This document shows positions 50,759 to 60,011 of a stretch of 64,000 nucleotides of DNA, piece after piece. The notes under the pieces were generated by a model, which ran no database searches, was not told the DNA's origin, and saw nothing but the letters and a program-made list of their open reading frames with translations. The position numbers and the translations under genes were made by a program. Position 1 is the first letter of the stretch, and the number at the start of each line of letters is the position of its first letter. Location of the stretch: positions 1-64,000 of the forward strand of contig JADEXA010000008.1 of NCBI GenBank assembly GCA_015207365.1, in the 5' to 3' direction. The stretch comes from Vacuolonema iberomarrocanum LEGE 07170. Lineage in GTDB: Bacteria > Cyanobacteriota > Cyanobacteriia > Elainellales > Elainellaceae.

Positions 50759-52003
50759 ATGTCCTACTCTTTCCTTTCGCGATCGCGACTTTCACGATCG
50801 CGACTTCTTGTTTCGATCGTCAAAAACCTGAGAGATTCCTTACGATCGCTCTTCGCTGACCTGTTGTCACAGAAACGGTATCAATGGCTATCGATTACAA
50901 CCCTCGAAGACAAAGACTATCTACAGCGGTTTAAATACTTTGCGTTTGGCAGCGATGAGACGATTCGGGTTGATACCCCTCCGGTTACGGAAGATGCGGT
51001 GACCTGGGAATTTAAGGGGCGTCTGGGAGAGTACGTCGTTCCGGCTCCCAAGGTGGCAGCCATCAAGCATGTCGAGCTGGTTGGTCCCTATGCCACCGGG
51101 TTTGATGCCCAAGGTGGCTTGATTTGGGAGACGGCATTGCCCCAGTTCTATGGCGTCAAGCCATCCATTTCGGTGAGAAGCCTGGCTCAGAAATTCAAGT
51201 CCGCCACGTTCGATCGCACCCATTCCTCTGCCCGGCATGTGGAGCTAGCGGCTTCGTTGCTCAACCCCTGGCACACCAACTACTTTCATTGGTGTTTGGA
51301 TTGCCTGACGAAACTGGAGGGCATCGAGCACTTTAGCAAGATGACGGGCTTAAATCCGCAGATCATTGTCGGGTCGCAGCCCACCCGCTGGCAGCTCGAA
51401 TCGCTTTCGTTGTTAGGCTACTCGTCCGAGCAACTCATCCGCTGGCCATCGTCGGCCAACCAGCTTCGGGTGGATCAGTTAGTGGTGTCCTCCTTCCGAC
51501 GGGCGTCGCCCCAGGGTATTTCTCCTTCGGTCTGTCGCTTTTTGCGCGATCGCTGCCTCGCCAACATCTCGGAGCATTCCATTGCCCATGCCGATGCCTT
51601 TAGCAAGCGCGTTTTGATTTCGAGACGCAAAGCCAATCGCCGCCGGGTGGTCAATGAAGAGGAACTGGCTGATGCATTGGCTCCACTGGGATTTCAAACC
51701 TACGTGTTAGAAGACTTAAGCTTTGCCGACCAGGTGAGATTGTTCGCCCAGGCCGAGTTTGTCATTGGTCCCCATGGGGCTGGGATGACGAACATGATTT
51801 TTGCCCATGACCTCTCGGTCGTTGAGTTCTTCTCGGGCAATTGCAGCTACTTTCAACCGATTTTCTTCAGCCTGTCGCAGGCGCTAAATTTCCGCCATGG
51901 CTATGTGGTCGGGGAAAAAGAACGACTCGGCAATCTATCGCATGTAGAGAACATCTGCATCGATCCACAAAAGATGCTGAACGTGGTCAAGCGATTGCTC
52001 TAG
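50759..52003 (+). CDS. Family 61 glycosyltransferase
   Basis: A 414-residue protein with a GT61 (DUF563) C-terminal domain: R-V-L-I-S-R-R-K-A-N-R-R then V-N-E-E-E-L, F-A-Q-A-E-F-V-I-G-P-H-G-A-G-M-T-N and V-V-E-F-F-S. N-P-W-H-T-N-Y-F-H-W marks the N-terminal half. Related proteins transfer xylose or GlcNAc in plants and act in bacterial capsule synthesis. The N-terminus is unusually rich in repeated S-R-S-R-L-S-R residues encoded by HIP1-like repeats. Confidence 0.88.
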   Translation: MSYSFLSRSRLSRSRLLVSIVKNLRDSLRSLFADLLSQKRYQWLSITTLEDKDYLQRFKYFAFGSDETIRVDTPPVTEDAVTWEFKGRLGEYVVPAPKVAAIKHVELVGPYATGFDAQGGLIWETALPQFYGVKPSISVRSLAQKFKSATFDRTHSSARHVELAASLLNPWHTNYFHWCLDCLTKLEGIEHFSKMTGLNPQIIVGSQPTRWQLESLSLLGYSSEQLIRWPSSANQLRVDQLVVSSFRRASPQGISPSVCRFLRDRCLANISEHSIAHADAFSKRVLISRRKANRRRVVNEEELADALAPLGFQTYVLEDLSFADQVRLFAQAEFVIGPHGAGMTNMIFAHDLSVVEFFSGNCSYFQPIFFSLSQALNFRHGYVVGEKERLGNLSHVENICIDPQKMLNVVKRLL

Positions 52004-52027
52004 ATTCCTTACATAGTGAGACCAAAC

Positions 52028-53179
52028 ATGAAAATAGCGTATGTGACTCAGCATGACCCAAAAGACATTGCTCAGTTTTCTGGGGTCAACTACTACATGG
52101 CCGAAACCCTGCGAACCTATAGCCAAACCTATGAACCCCTGGGGCCTCTCGATATGAGGCTGTTTAAGCTCTTAAAACTGAAGGAATTCTATTATAAATC
52201 GGTGGCTCACAAGAGCTATTTGCGCAATCGAGAACCCGCCCTGCTGCACTATTATGCCTGGCAACTGAACCAAAAACTGAAGCAGGCAACAACGGTTCCC
52301 GATGTCATCTTTAGCCCCGAAACGGTGCCCGTCGCCCATCTAGATTGCCCGCAACCGATCGTGTTTTGGGTTGATGCGACCTTTGCGGGTATGCGAGATT
52401 TCTATGGGAAGTTCACCAACCTTTGCTCAGAAACTATTCGGCAGGGGCACCGCATGGAGCAGAGGGTATTAGAGCGTTGTAGCCTCGCTATTTATGCATC
52501 GGACTGGGCGGCGAAATCGGCGATGCACCACTACAACGTGCCGCCCGAGAAGGTAAAAGTCGTTCCCTTTGGGGCCAATATTGAATGCTCTCGCTCTTTC
52601 GATGACATTCAACAGATTGTTCAATCCCGCGACAAAATAGTGTGTAAGCTGCTGTTTCTTGGGGTGGATTGGGTCAGAAAAGGCGGTGACGTTGCCCTAC
52701 GGGTGGCGCGTGAGCTGAACGCGCAAGGGCTAAGAACGGAATTGACGGTAATCGGCTGTCAGCCCCAGATTGAGGGAGCGTTGCCTGAGTTTGTGAAGCC
52801 CCTGGGCTTTGTCAGCAAAGCAACCGAAGCGGGTAGACGCACCATTCAAAACGCCTTAATGGAATCCCACTTTTTGATTTTGCCTTCGGTGGCGGAATGT
52901 TTTGGCATTGTGTTCTGTGAAGCTAGCTCCTATGGTGTGCCGTCGATCGCCACGAAGGTGGGTGGCATTCCTACCGCTGTAAAAGACGACCGCAATGGCA
53001 AGCTCTTCCCTCTCGATGCCAGCATCCAAGACTATTGCACCTTCATCATCGATACATTTTCTGATTATTCACGCTACACAGACTTAGCCCTCTCTTCCTT
53101 TGATGACTATCAAACGCGCTTGAATTGGTCGGTTTCCGGAAAAGCCGTTAAGCAACTCATCCACGATCACGTCCTCTGA
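52028..53179 (+). CDS. Family 4 glycosyltransferase
   Basis: A 383-residue GT-B enzyme from the ATG at 52028 (a GTG at 52016 precedes). It has A-I-Y-A-S-D-W-A-A-K-S-A then V-V-P-F-G-A-N at the domain junction. L-F-L-G-V-D-W-V-R-K-G-G and L-P-S-V-A-E-C-F-G-I-V-F-C-E-A form the donor site. V-A-T-K-V-G-G-I-P-style nucleotide region follows. Follows the GT61 gene by 24 bases, so it is co-transcribed. Confidence 0.9.
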   Translation: MKIAYVTQHDPKDIAQFSGVNYYMAETLRTYSQTYEPLGPLDMRLFKLLKLKEFYYKSVAHKSYLRNREPALLHYYAWQLNQKLKQATTVPDVIFSPETVPVAHLDCPQPIVFWVDATFAGMRDFYGKFTNLCSETIRQGHRMEQRVLERCSLAIYASDWAAKSAMHHYNVPPEKVKVVPFGANIECSRSFDDIQQIVQSRDKIVCKLLFLGVDWVRKGGDVALRVARELNAQGLRTELTVIGCQPQIEGALPEFVKPLGFVSKATEAGRRTIQNALMESHFLILPSVAECFGIVFCEASSYGVPSIATKVGGIPTAVKDDRNGKLFPLDASIQDYCTFIIDTFSDYSRYTDLALSSFDDYQTRLNWSVSGKAVKQLIHDHVL

Positions 53180-53258
53180 TCCCAATGAGCATGGCTTCGA
53201 GGCTTTTTTGAAGGCCAATCGTAAAGACCCTATGTTTTGAAGACCCTACAGGGATTTT

Positions 53259-54245
53259 TTGACCATGATGCAATCCTTACAAAAGACAGCACCCACCACC
53301 CAGAACAGTGCGCCGACCTTTATTGTCGGTGCGCCCCGCAGTGGCACGAGTATTCTCTACCGCACCTTGCAACTGCATACGAGCTTTAAACCCGACCATT
53401 GCACCCATGCGTCGGGAGTCGAGCTGACGGAGACCAACATTTTCAAAGCGCCTTTCAGCCTCTATGACGACGCGAATCGTGATACGAAAGCCTACATGCT
53501 GAATGATCAGGCATCCCATCGGCAATTCCTCGATTCTGTTCAAGCCATCCAGAAACGCCATACGCTGATTCCTGGGCGATCGCTCCTCTACAAGGCCATC
53601 CCCAAAATTGGTCTGCTGAGCCCGGCCATGCGAGTGTCCATTTGGCGAGCGGCGCACAACGACCAGTTGATTCGAAATTACTTGTACTATGCCCAGCAAG
53701 CGCGGGGCACCAAACGCATCCTGGAGAAGACGCCCCAGCATATTGCACTCCTGCCCGAAATCAAGGCGACCTTTCCCGATGCCAAGCTGTTGTACATGCC
53801 GCGCCATCCCGTCGATGTCTACTCGTCTTATCAAAGACGCCTACAAGATTCCATCAAGCTGGAAGCCAGTGCTGCCGAGATCAAGTGGCTGAAGTTGTCT
53901 CCTACGGCCTTCTGCAAAAAATATGCTGCTTCGACCCAACTGGCCTTGCGGGAAAGCAACCGCAACCCCAAGCAGTTTTTGATCGTTCGCTACGAAGACT
54001 TCACGAAAGACACCAAAACGTCACTTCAGGAAATTCTGACATTCCTGGATGAACCTTACGAATCGCAATGTATTCCCCAGGACAAGCCGCAAAAGTCTGG
54101 CTGGCAAGCCGATCCGCACCTGTTTGGCGGCATCAAAAAACAAACCAAAAGCTGGCGCGACTATGTCTCAGAGGCGGAGGCGCAATTCATCGAAAAGCGC
54201 TTAAAGCCCTTCATGGAAGAGCTGGGTTACACCCGCTATACCTAA
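53259..54245 (+). CDS. PAPS-dependent sulfotransferase
   Basis: A 328-residue protein of the sulfotransferase family. The 5'-phosphosulfate loop G-A-P-R-S-G-T-S is at 24-31. The 3'-phosphate-binding region shows as R-H-P-V-D-V-Y-S-S-Y near 183-192, after L-E-K-T-P-Q-H. W-R-D-Y-V lies near the C-terminus. It transfers sulfate from PAPS to a hydroxyl, here most likely on the exopolysaccharide or its lipid-linked precursor. Its presence makes a sulfated polymer the simplest reading of the locus. Confidence 0.9.
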   Translation: MTMMQSLQKTAPTTQNSAPTFIVGAPRSGTSILYRTLQLHTSFKPDHCTHASGVELTETNIFKAPFSLYDDANRDTKAYMLNDQASHRQFLDSVQAIQKRHTLIPGRSLLYKAIPKIGLLSPAMRVSIWRAAHNDQLIRNYLYYAQQARGTKRILEKTPQHIALLPEIKATFPDAKLLYMPRHPVDVYSSYQRRLQDSIKLEASAAEIKWLKLSPTAFCKKYAASTQLALRESNRNPKQFLIVRYEDFTKDTKTSLQEILTFLDEPYESQCIPQDKPQKSGWQADPHLFGGIKKQTKSWRDYVSEAEAQFIEKRLKPFMEELGYTRYT

Positions 54246-54264
54246 TGCCTGATGCCTATCCATC

Positions 54265-55464
54265 ATGGATTCCAAATCAATGCCTAATGTCTTAGTTCTC
54301 ACCACCGTTTTGCCGCGTCAACAGCGCATGGGCAGCGAAGTGGCGTCTCAATGCTTTATCGATGCCCTGGAAGCGATCGGCTGCAATGTTACCGTCGCTG
54401 GATATATGCGCAAGGACGATCCATTCGAAACGCTGCCGCAGGAAATTGTTGTTGGGAAACGCTATATCGAAACCAAGAAATCTAAGCTCAATACCATGAT
54501 TTGGCTGTCTCTTAGCTTTCTCCTAGGTTGGCCTTATTCGGCGGCCAAATACCAATCGAAAGCGTATCGAGGCTGTCTCTACGAATGCTTGGCGACGACC
54601 CCGTTTGATCTGGTGATTGTCGATCATCCCCAGTTGGGTTGGTTGCATCGCTTTGCTCAACGGATGATGCCAAAGCGGGAGTATAAGGTCGTGGCGATCG
54701 CCCACAACATCGAGCATGAAATTTACCAGAGTAATGCTGAGGGTACGCAGAACTTTCTGGCGCGATGGATTTATCAGCGAGAGGCACGCCTCATCAAAGG
54801 GCTGGAAGATGAACTGGCGATTCAGGTCGATCAGGTGTGGACCCTGACCGACCATGATGCCACCTACTTCAACAGACGCAGTCCATTGATTCGTGCCAGG
54901 GCTTTTGCTTTGCCGCCCGGTATGACTGCAGAACCGCCTGCTGAGGCACCATCCAAAACCTTTGATGTTGGGTTGATTGGTAGCTGGGCCTGGAAACCCA
55001 ACGAAGAAGGGCTGCGATGGTTTTTGCAAGAGGTGTATCCCCTCCTGCCTGATCATTTCACGATCCAAGTGGCCGGGCGGGGAGCCGATTGGCTGGCTGA
55101 GCAATATCCCAACATCACGTATGTCGGATTTGTTCCCAGTGCCCAATTGTTTATGGCTCAGGCGCGTGTTGTCGCCATTCCGACACTGAGTGGTGGCGGT
55201 ATTCAAATTAAGACCCTGGATGCGATCGCGTCCGGCTCAAAAATTGTGGCGACTCCAGTGGCCATCCGGGGAATTTCTGACCCTCCTACGACGCTAAGTG
55301 TGGCTAAAACAGCCAGCGAATTTGCCAAGCAGGTAGCTCTCTCAGTGGATTCAACCTCCAATGAAACAAATTCGTCTGAAGCATCCACGTGGTTAGCCAC
55401 TCGACAAGCCAAATTCACGGCTGAGCTCAGCCAGTCCCTGGAGAAACTCTTAGGGAAGCATTGA
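54265..55464 (+). CDS. Family 4-type glycosyltransferase
   Basis: A 399-residue GT-B protein. A-I-A-H-N-I-E-H-E-I-Y near 150 and the C-terminal G-S-W-A-W-K-P-N-E-E-G-L then V-G-F-V-P-S, I-P-T-L-S-G-G-G-I-Q-I-K are the typical pattern of sugar transferases of exosortase-type and related clusters. A second ATG at 54280 is a possible start. The end overlaps the following frame only if an unlikely TTG start is used there. Confidence 0.87.
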   Translation: MDSKSMPNVLVLTTVLPRQQRMGSEVASQCFIDALEAIGCNVTVAGYMRKDDPFETLPQEIVVGKRYIETKKSKLNTMIWLSLSFLLGWPYSAAKYQSKAYRGCLYECLATTPFDLVIVDHPQLGWLHRFAQRMMPKREYKVVAIAHNIEHEIYQSNAEGTQNFLARWIYQREARLIKGLEDELAIQVDQVWTLTDHDATYFNRRSPLIRARAFALPPGMTAEPPAEAPSKTFDVGLIGSWAWKPNEEGLRWFLQEVYPLLPDHFTIQVAGRGADWLAEQYPNITYVGFVPSAQLFMAQARVVAIPTLSGGGIQIKTLDAIASGSKIVATPVAIRGISDPPTTLSVAKTASEFAKQVALSVDSTSNETNSSEASTWLATRQAKFTAELSQSLEKLLGKH

Positions 55465-55502
55465 ACCCTCTAAATCCTTACTCGCTTATTCCCTTGCATA
55501 CA

Positions 55503-56354
55503 ATGAACTTGAAATTCTCAATCATTACCCCCGTTTTCAATGCTGCCCAAACGCTTGAGAAGACAATTTTGAGCGTTATTGGGCAAACGTTTGATGCCGA
55601 ACTAGAGTACATCATCATTGATGGGGGCTCTACGGATGGAAGTCTGGAGATTATCGATCGCTATCGAGACAGAATCAGCCTTGTTATTTCAGAAAAAGAT
55701 AAGGGCGTTTATGATGCCATGAATAAGGGCATTTTGAATGCAACAGGTGATGTTGTAGGGATTATCAACTCCGACGACTGGTATAACGAAGGAACCTTGA
55801 AAACAGCTGAAAGGAAGTTTCGAGAACATCAAGATCTCGAAATTTTATACTCGCCCGTCGATACTTACTTCAACGGCAAGCATCTAATTAAATTTCTACC
55901 CGGTTCCTTAGATAATCTGAGTTACAAATTCACGATTAATCATCCCAGCTGTTTTGTAAAGAAAACGGTCTATAACCGGATTGGGATGTTTGACTTGTCC
56001 TATTCAATTGCAGCCGATTATGACTTCATTCTCAGGGCCTACAATGCTGGCATGGAATTTGCATTTGTTGAAGATCCACTCGCCTCTTACTCTTTGAACG
56101 GGTTGAGCGGTAAACCCCTGGCAAAATTTGAGCAAATTCGGCAAAGTTGGATTATTGGCTCTCAATATATATCGAATACCGATAAAGCACTTCAAGCCAA
56201 GCGACGCTTTTTCTACCTGAAGTGGTTGTTAAAAGAGATGGTTGTATTTCCCGTCAAGCCATTCCTCAATCCACATATTTCCCGATCAATCAAAAAGCAG
56301 GTTAGAGGGCTGGTGGGAGGTCGGCTTCCTTCCGATAAGTATGGAGCCTGGTAG
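55503..56354 (+). CDS. Family 2 glycosyltransferase (WcaA-like)
   Basis: A 283-residue GT-A enzyme from the ATG at 55503. S-I-I-T-P-V-F-N-A-A-Q-T-L-E-K-T, I-I-D-G-G-S-T-D-G-S and I-I-N-S-D-D-W-Y-N-E-G-T form the catalytic core. The C-terminal part resembles colanic-acid type transferases (H-P-S-C-F-V-K-K, A-D-Y-D-F-I-L-R-A). From here the sequence becomes AT-richer than the upstream transferases, hinting at a different origin for this and the next gene. Confidence 0.9.
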   Translation: MNLKFSIITPVFNAAQTLEKTILSVIGQTFDAELEYIIIDGGSTDGSLEIIDRYRDRISLVISEKDKGVYDAMNKGILNATGDVVGIINSDDWYNEGTLKTAERKFREHQDLEILYSPVDTYFNGKHLIKFLPGSLDNLSYKFTINHPSCFVKKTVYNRIGMFDLSYSIAADYDFILRAYNAGMEFAFVEDPLASYSLNGLSGKPLAKFEQIRQSWIIGSQYISNTDKALQAKRRFFYLKWLLKEMVVFPVKPFLNPHISRSIKKQVRGLVGGRLPSDKYGAW

Positions 56355-56562
56355 TTCATTTTATTAGGACTTTTCAAAGCTTTTAGATGATAGAGTTTCT
56401 TTAGTGTTTGCAAATGAAGAACTCAATCGAGGTTTGACGTCTTCCACAACCTCTCTGGTGCAGCTTACGAATGCTATCGCCTATTTAGATGGCATGACAT
56501 TCAATTGCGGATATTACTGCATTTCAATTGAATGAAAGATCGATTGCTTTAGAAAAGTCATC

Positions 56563-57321
56563 ATGAGAGAGCTTTACTTGTTGCCAGGGCGATATCACCT
56601 GCCCTGTCGATTCATTTATAGAAAATTGACATCTAAGCTGGATGCTTCAATGTTCTATGTACAAAGTATTTTGACCTCTAAAAAGAGAGCGATTGATATC
56701 GGAGCAAATGTTGGTATTTATAGCTATTTCTTTGCAAAGAGCTTTGACTGGGTTGAAGCCTTCGAACCTCAGTTGACCTGTGCGCGTGAAATATTGGACT
56801 GGGCAAGTTTGAAATCCAATGTTCGCGTTCACTGTACAGCCTTATCGGATCAAAATGGTGTCTTACCGCTTCATATTCCTTTTGATGATGGACGACTGCA
56901 CAGTGAGTTAGCGACCTTAAACTGCAACATCAGCGTAAAACAAAGCCAACGCGTTTATGTACCTGCAAATCGCCTGGATGACTACCATTTCCAAGATGTG
57001 TCTTTAATTAAAATCGACGTCGAAGGCTATGAAGACAAAGTCTTGAGAGGTGCTGAAAAGACCATTCGTAAGTATAAGCCTGTGTTGCTAATAGAAATCG
57101 AACAGCGACATATTGGCAATAAACCGATCTTGAACGTTTTTCAGCAAATTCTTGAATTAGGCTACTCTGGCTATTTTTTCTTAGACGATAAGCGGTTTCC
57201 CTTGTCGGAGTTCTCCTATGAAATTCATCAAAAGCCATTTCTGATTAAGCCTGAATTGTTTGACCTTGCGCCAAATTATCAGCAGGGTTACGTCAATAAC
57301 TTCATCTTTGAACCCATCTAG
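56563..57321 (+). CDS. FkbM-family methyltransferase
   Basis: A 252-residue SAM-dependent methyltransferase. A-I-D-I-G-A-N-V-G-I-Y-S-Y-F near 44-57 binds SAM, with E-A-F-E-P-Q near 67 and I-K-I-D-V-E-G-Y-E-D near 148. FkbM enzymes O-methylate sugars or macrolides. In this locus it would add methyl groups to a sugar of the polymer. AT-rich codon use compared with neighbours. The preceding 208 bases carry no gene. Confidence 0.9.
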   Translation: MRELYLLPGRYHLPCRFIYRKLTSKLDASMFYVQSILTSKKRAIDIGANVGIYSYFFAKSFDWVEAFEPQLTCAREILDWASLKSNVRVHCTALSDQNGVLPLHIPFDDGRLHSELATLNCNISVKQSQRVYVPANRLDDYHFQDVSLIKIDVEGYEDKVLRGAEKTIRKYKPVLLIEIEQRHIGNKPILNVFQQILELGYSGYFFLDDKRFPLSEFSYEIHQKPFLIKPELFDLAPNYQQGYVNNFIFEPI

Positions 57322-57325
57322 TATT

Positions 57326-58141
57326 ATGACAACCCAATTCTCCTCTCCGTCTCAGCCAGAGCTCGTCAAGGATTCTGGCTTTCCGGAAGTTGTTGTGCTT
57401 CAAACGAAGTTTCATCAACTGACCTGTTGCGATTTGATTGAATATGTCACATCCGTCGCCAGAGACTCCACAAAGAAAATTGTTGCGAATGTGAATGTCC
57501 GGGCGATGAACTTTGCCTGCGATTTGCCCTGGTATCAAGAATTTATCAACCGCGCTGACGTGGTTTTTTGTGATGGGTTCGGTGTTTTGCTGGCCGCTAA
57601 ATTAAACGGCTATGATCTCGAATCTAAACACCGCATGACCTGCCCAGATTACATCGAAAACCTGGCAAAGACCTGTGAAAAGCGAGGCCGATCGCTATTT
57701 TTGTTGGCGGGTCAGCCGGGTGTTGTAGAGAAGGCGATCGCTCAACTCTCGGCGATCGCCCCTGACCTAAAGATTGACGGCCACCATGGCTTCTTCGAGA
57801 AAACGGGCGCTGAGAATGACGCGGTGATTGAGAAAATCAACCAGTTTAACCCTGATCTTCTCTACGTCGGTTTTGGGATGCCTACCCAAGAACGTTGGAT
57901 TTTAGACAACATTGACACCATTGACGCGACCGTTTTCCTCCCCCTCGGAGCTTGCCTTGATTTCTACACGGGCACCGTACGACGAGGCCCAAAATTTTTA
58001 ACTGATAACGGCTTCGAATGGTTATCTCGTCTGCTGATCGAACCGCGTCGTCTGTGGTCTCGCTACATCGTTGGCAACACGCTGTTTTTCTATCGCGTAC
58101 TTAAGGAACTTGGCTGGAAAGCATTCGTATCGAAATCCTAA
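57326..58141 (+). CDS. WecG/TagA/CpsF-family glycosyltransferase
   Basis: A 271-residue enzyme from the ATG at 57326, five bases after the FkbM gene. V-N-V-R-A-M-N-F, the catalytic F-C-D-G-F-G-V-L-L, F-L-L-A-G-Q-P-G-V and V-G-F-G-M-P-T-Q-E-R-W-I mark the family. It transfers an N-acetylmannosamine-type sugar early in repeat-unit assembly. It is only distantly similar to the family member at 20174; the catalytic region and C-terminal R-R-G-P-K-F-L are shared in type, not identity. Confidence 0.9.
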   Translation: MTTQFSSPSQPELVKDSGFPEVVVLQTKFHQLTCCDLIEYVTSVARDSTKKIVANVNVRAMNFACDLPWYQEFINRADVVFCDGFGVLLAAKLNGYDLESKHRMTCPDYIENLAKTCEKRGRSLFLLAGQPGVVEKAIAQLSAIAPDLKIDGHHGFFEKTGAENDAVIEKINQFNPDLLYVGFGMPTQERWILDNIDTIDATVFLPLGACLDFYTGTVRRGPKFLTDNGFEWLSRLLIEPRRLWSRYIVGNTLFFYRVLKELGWKAFVSKS

Positions 58142-58205
58142 GTCCCAACAGATTTCATCGTTCAAACACCTGTTGCTATAACCACAAGATGGATCAGGAA
58201 TCATC

Positions 58206-59975
58206 GTGCTTTACTTTGTTGGAATTTGGTTGTTTCTATCGATCAACTGTCTCATATTAGGAAGCCGCATACTGGGTATTTTAGGGAGTAAATTGAAATT
58301 TGCTCCGAATAGCATCTTTCTGTCGATATGGCTGGGATTGAGCTTTCTGCTGGGCTTGCTCACACTCCTTGCTCTCTTTATTCCCCTTTCTCCGCCCATC
58401 GGTATTGCCATTATTACGCTGATTTCAATGTCATGCCTGACCGTGCGAAAAACTAGATTGGAGCTCGATCACTATCTTGCTGCCTGGAGAGGTAGAGAAG
58501 CTTTTATCGTGCTGAGTATTTTTGTGCTGGTTGCCGTCTTTTTGAATCAGAGAATTGAATGGTTTGACACGGGGTTATATCATTTGGGGTTGATTAGTTG
58601 GCTCTCTGAATTTGGAGCGACTCCTGGGATTGCGCTGATTAACTTTCATTTTGGTAAATTCTCATCTTGGTTTGCCCTTTCAGCGCCCCTCATTTTTGAT
58701 TTGCCAGAGAACCGTGTGGGTGCGGTCACCAATGGCTTTTTCCTACTCGTTGCCTGCTTACAGCTTGTGATAACGCTCAATGCTTCGAGAAAGATCACAA
58801 AGCTATCGGATATATTTCTTGTCTCCTTTCTTTTTCTCTACATCGCCAACTTATTATTCTTGCAACCGCTCTTCACCTCATCTAACTTGGCGATCGCCAT
58901 TTCGTTCTCCCCCGATATGCCCGTCAATTTGTTGATTGGTATCATCGCCTGGTCTATTCTGGTGATTCATGATGAATCGGATGCTGACGCTTCGCCAATA
59001 TTTGGAACCAAGAATCAGTCATTGTTAGATATTCGGTTGATTCCTCTCATTCTGGCTTCAGCCGCCGCCACCATTAAAGTAACGGCCTTCCCGCTTATCA
59101 TTTTCAGCGCTTTATTTTACCTGGCGACAAATCCAAGACAAACCCTACGGTGGATCCTGGCTGCGTTAATTCCTTTTGTCTTTTTATTGCCTTTCTTTGC
59201 CCATGGCATTCTTGCGTCTGGCTGTCCGCTGTCCCCCTCGCCATTTATGTGTTTCGATCTGCCTTGGGCGCTTGGTTCAGAGCAGAGTTCGGCAGAGTTA
59301 GAACGGGTTACAGGGGGCAGTTACGAAGCCTCTAGTTTTTGGAGCCTATGGTATGAGCGCATCAAGGACTCGACGAAATTGCAGTTAATGGCGATTCTGC
59401 TAACTCTTTCAGCCGCTTTAGGGGTTTATATCAGTTACTTCGGATTTGTCATGGCGAAACGAAAAGACTTTCTCTTTATCGTTGGCCTGGCCTGGAGTGG
59501 GATGGCCTTTCTTTTGATGGTAAGCACAACTCAAATTCTTAGGTTTGGCCTGAGTTATTTCTTTATTGTTCCCTGTTTATTTTTCGCCATTGTTGTCTTA
59601 CAACGGCCCTATTTTTGCAGGTTGAAACTGCCAGTATTGCGCCTCCATCAATCCTTAATATCACTGAGCGCATTGGGTCTCATTACTGGCTTAATCATGA
59701 GCCATAGCTACCAATTTGGTCATCCGGGTGAGTTTAATTGGATACTGCCTCCGCCCTTGCCAACCCCGAAGAATTACAGAATTTACGCCGAACAAGGATT
59801 AGAGGTTGACGATCTGGTGACTCAAGAAGTAAATGGAATTGTGTTTACCTACCCATCGGCTGGAAACGCCAAAATCTGTTGGTCAGATATTCTTGTCTGC
59901 AACAAACCCAGGGAAAACGTTCATCTACGTCGCCCTTCCGTCGGTCTTGCGGGCGGGTTTGTCAAGAAATCTTGA
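58206..59975 (+). CDS. Large polytopic membrane protein of unknown function
   Basis: A 589-residue protein starting with GTG, with about 13 membrane helices in 1-500 and a soluble C-terminal tail of 80 residues. Acidic/aromatic loop residues after helix 4 (W-F-D-T-G-L-Y-H) resemble those of GT-C-type membrane glycosyltransferases and LIC_10190-like proteins, but no catalytic motif is certain. It could be a lipid-sugar-dependent transferase or a second polymerase. Located between the WecG-like gene and gmd. Confidence 0.65.
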   Translation: MLYFVGIWLFLSINCLILGSRILGILGSKLKFAPNSIFLSIWLGLSFLLGLLTLLALFIPLSPPIGIAIITLISMSCLTVRKTRLELDHYLAAWRGREAFIVLSIFVLVAVFLNQRIEWFDTGLYHLGLISWLSEFGATPGIALINFHFGKFSSWFALSAPLIFDLPENRVGAVTNGFFLLVACLQLVITLNASRKITKLSDIFLVSFLFLYIANLLFLQPLFTSSNLAIAISFSPDMPVNLLIGIIAWSILVIHDESDADASPIFGTKNQSLLDIRLIPLILASAAATIKVTAFPLIIFSALFYLATNPRQTLRWILAALIPFVFLLPFFAHGILASGCPLSPSPFMCFDLPWALGSEQSSAELERVTGGSYEASSFWSLWYERIKDSTKLQLMAILLTLSAALGVYISYFGFVMAKRKDFLFIVGLAWSGMAFLLMVSTTQILRFGLSYFFIVPCLFFAIVVLQRPYFCRLKLPVLRLHQSLISLSALGLITGLIMSHSYQFGHPGEFNWILPPPLPTPKNYRIYAEQGLEVDDLVTQEVNGIVFTYPSAGNAKICWSDILVCNKPRENVHLRRPSVGLAGGFVKKS

Positions 59976-60011
59976 ACCAATAGTCATCAAGAATTAAGGA
60001 GCTAATAACAC

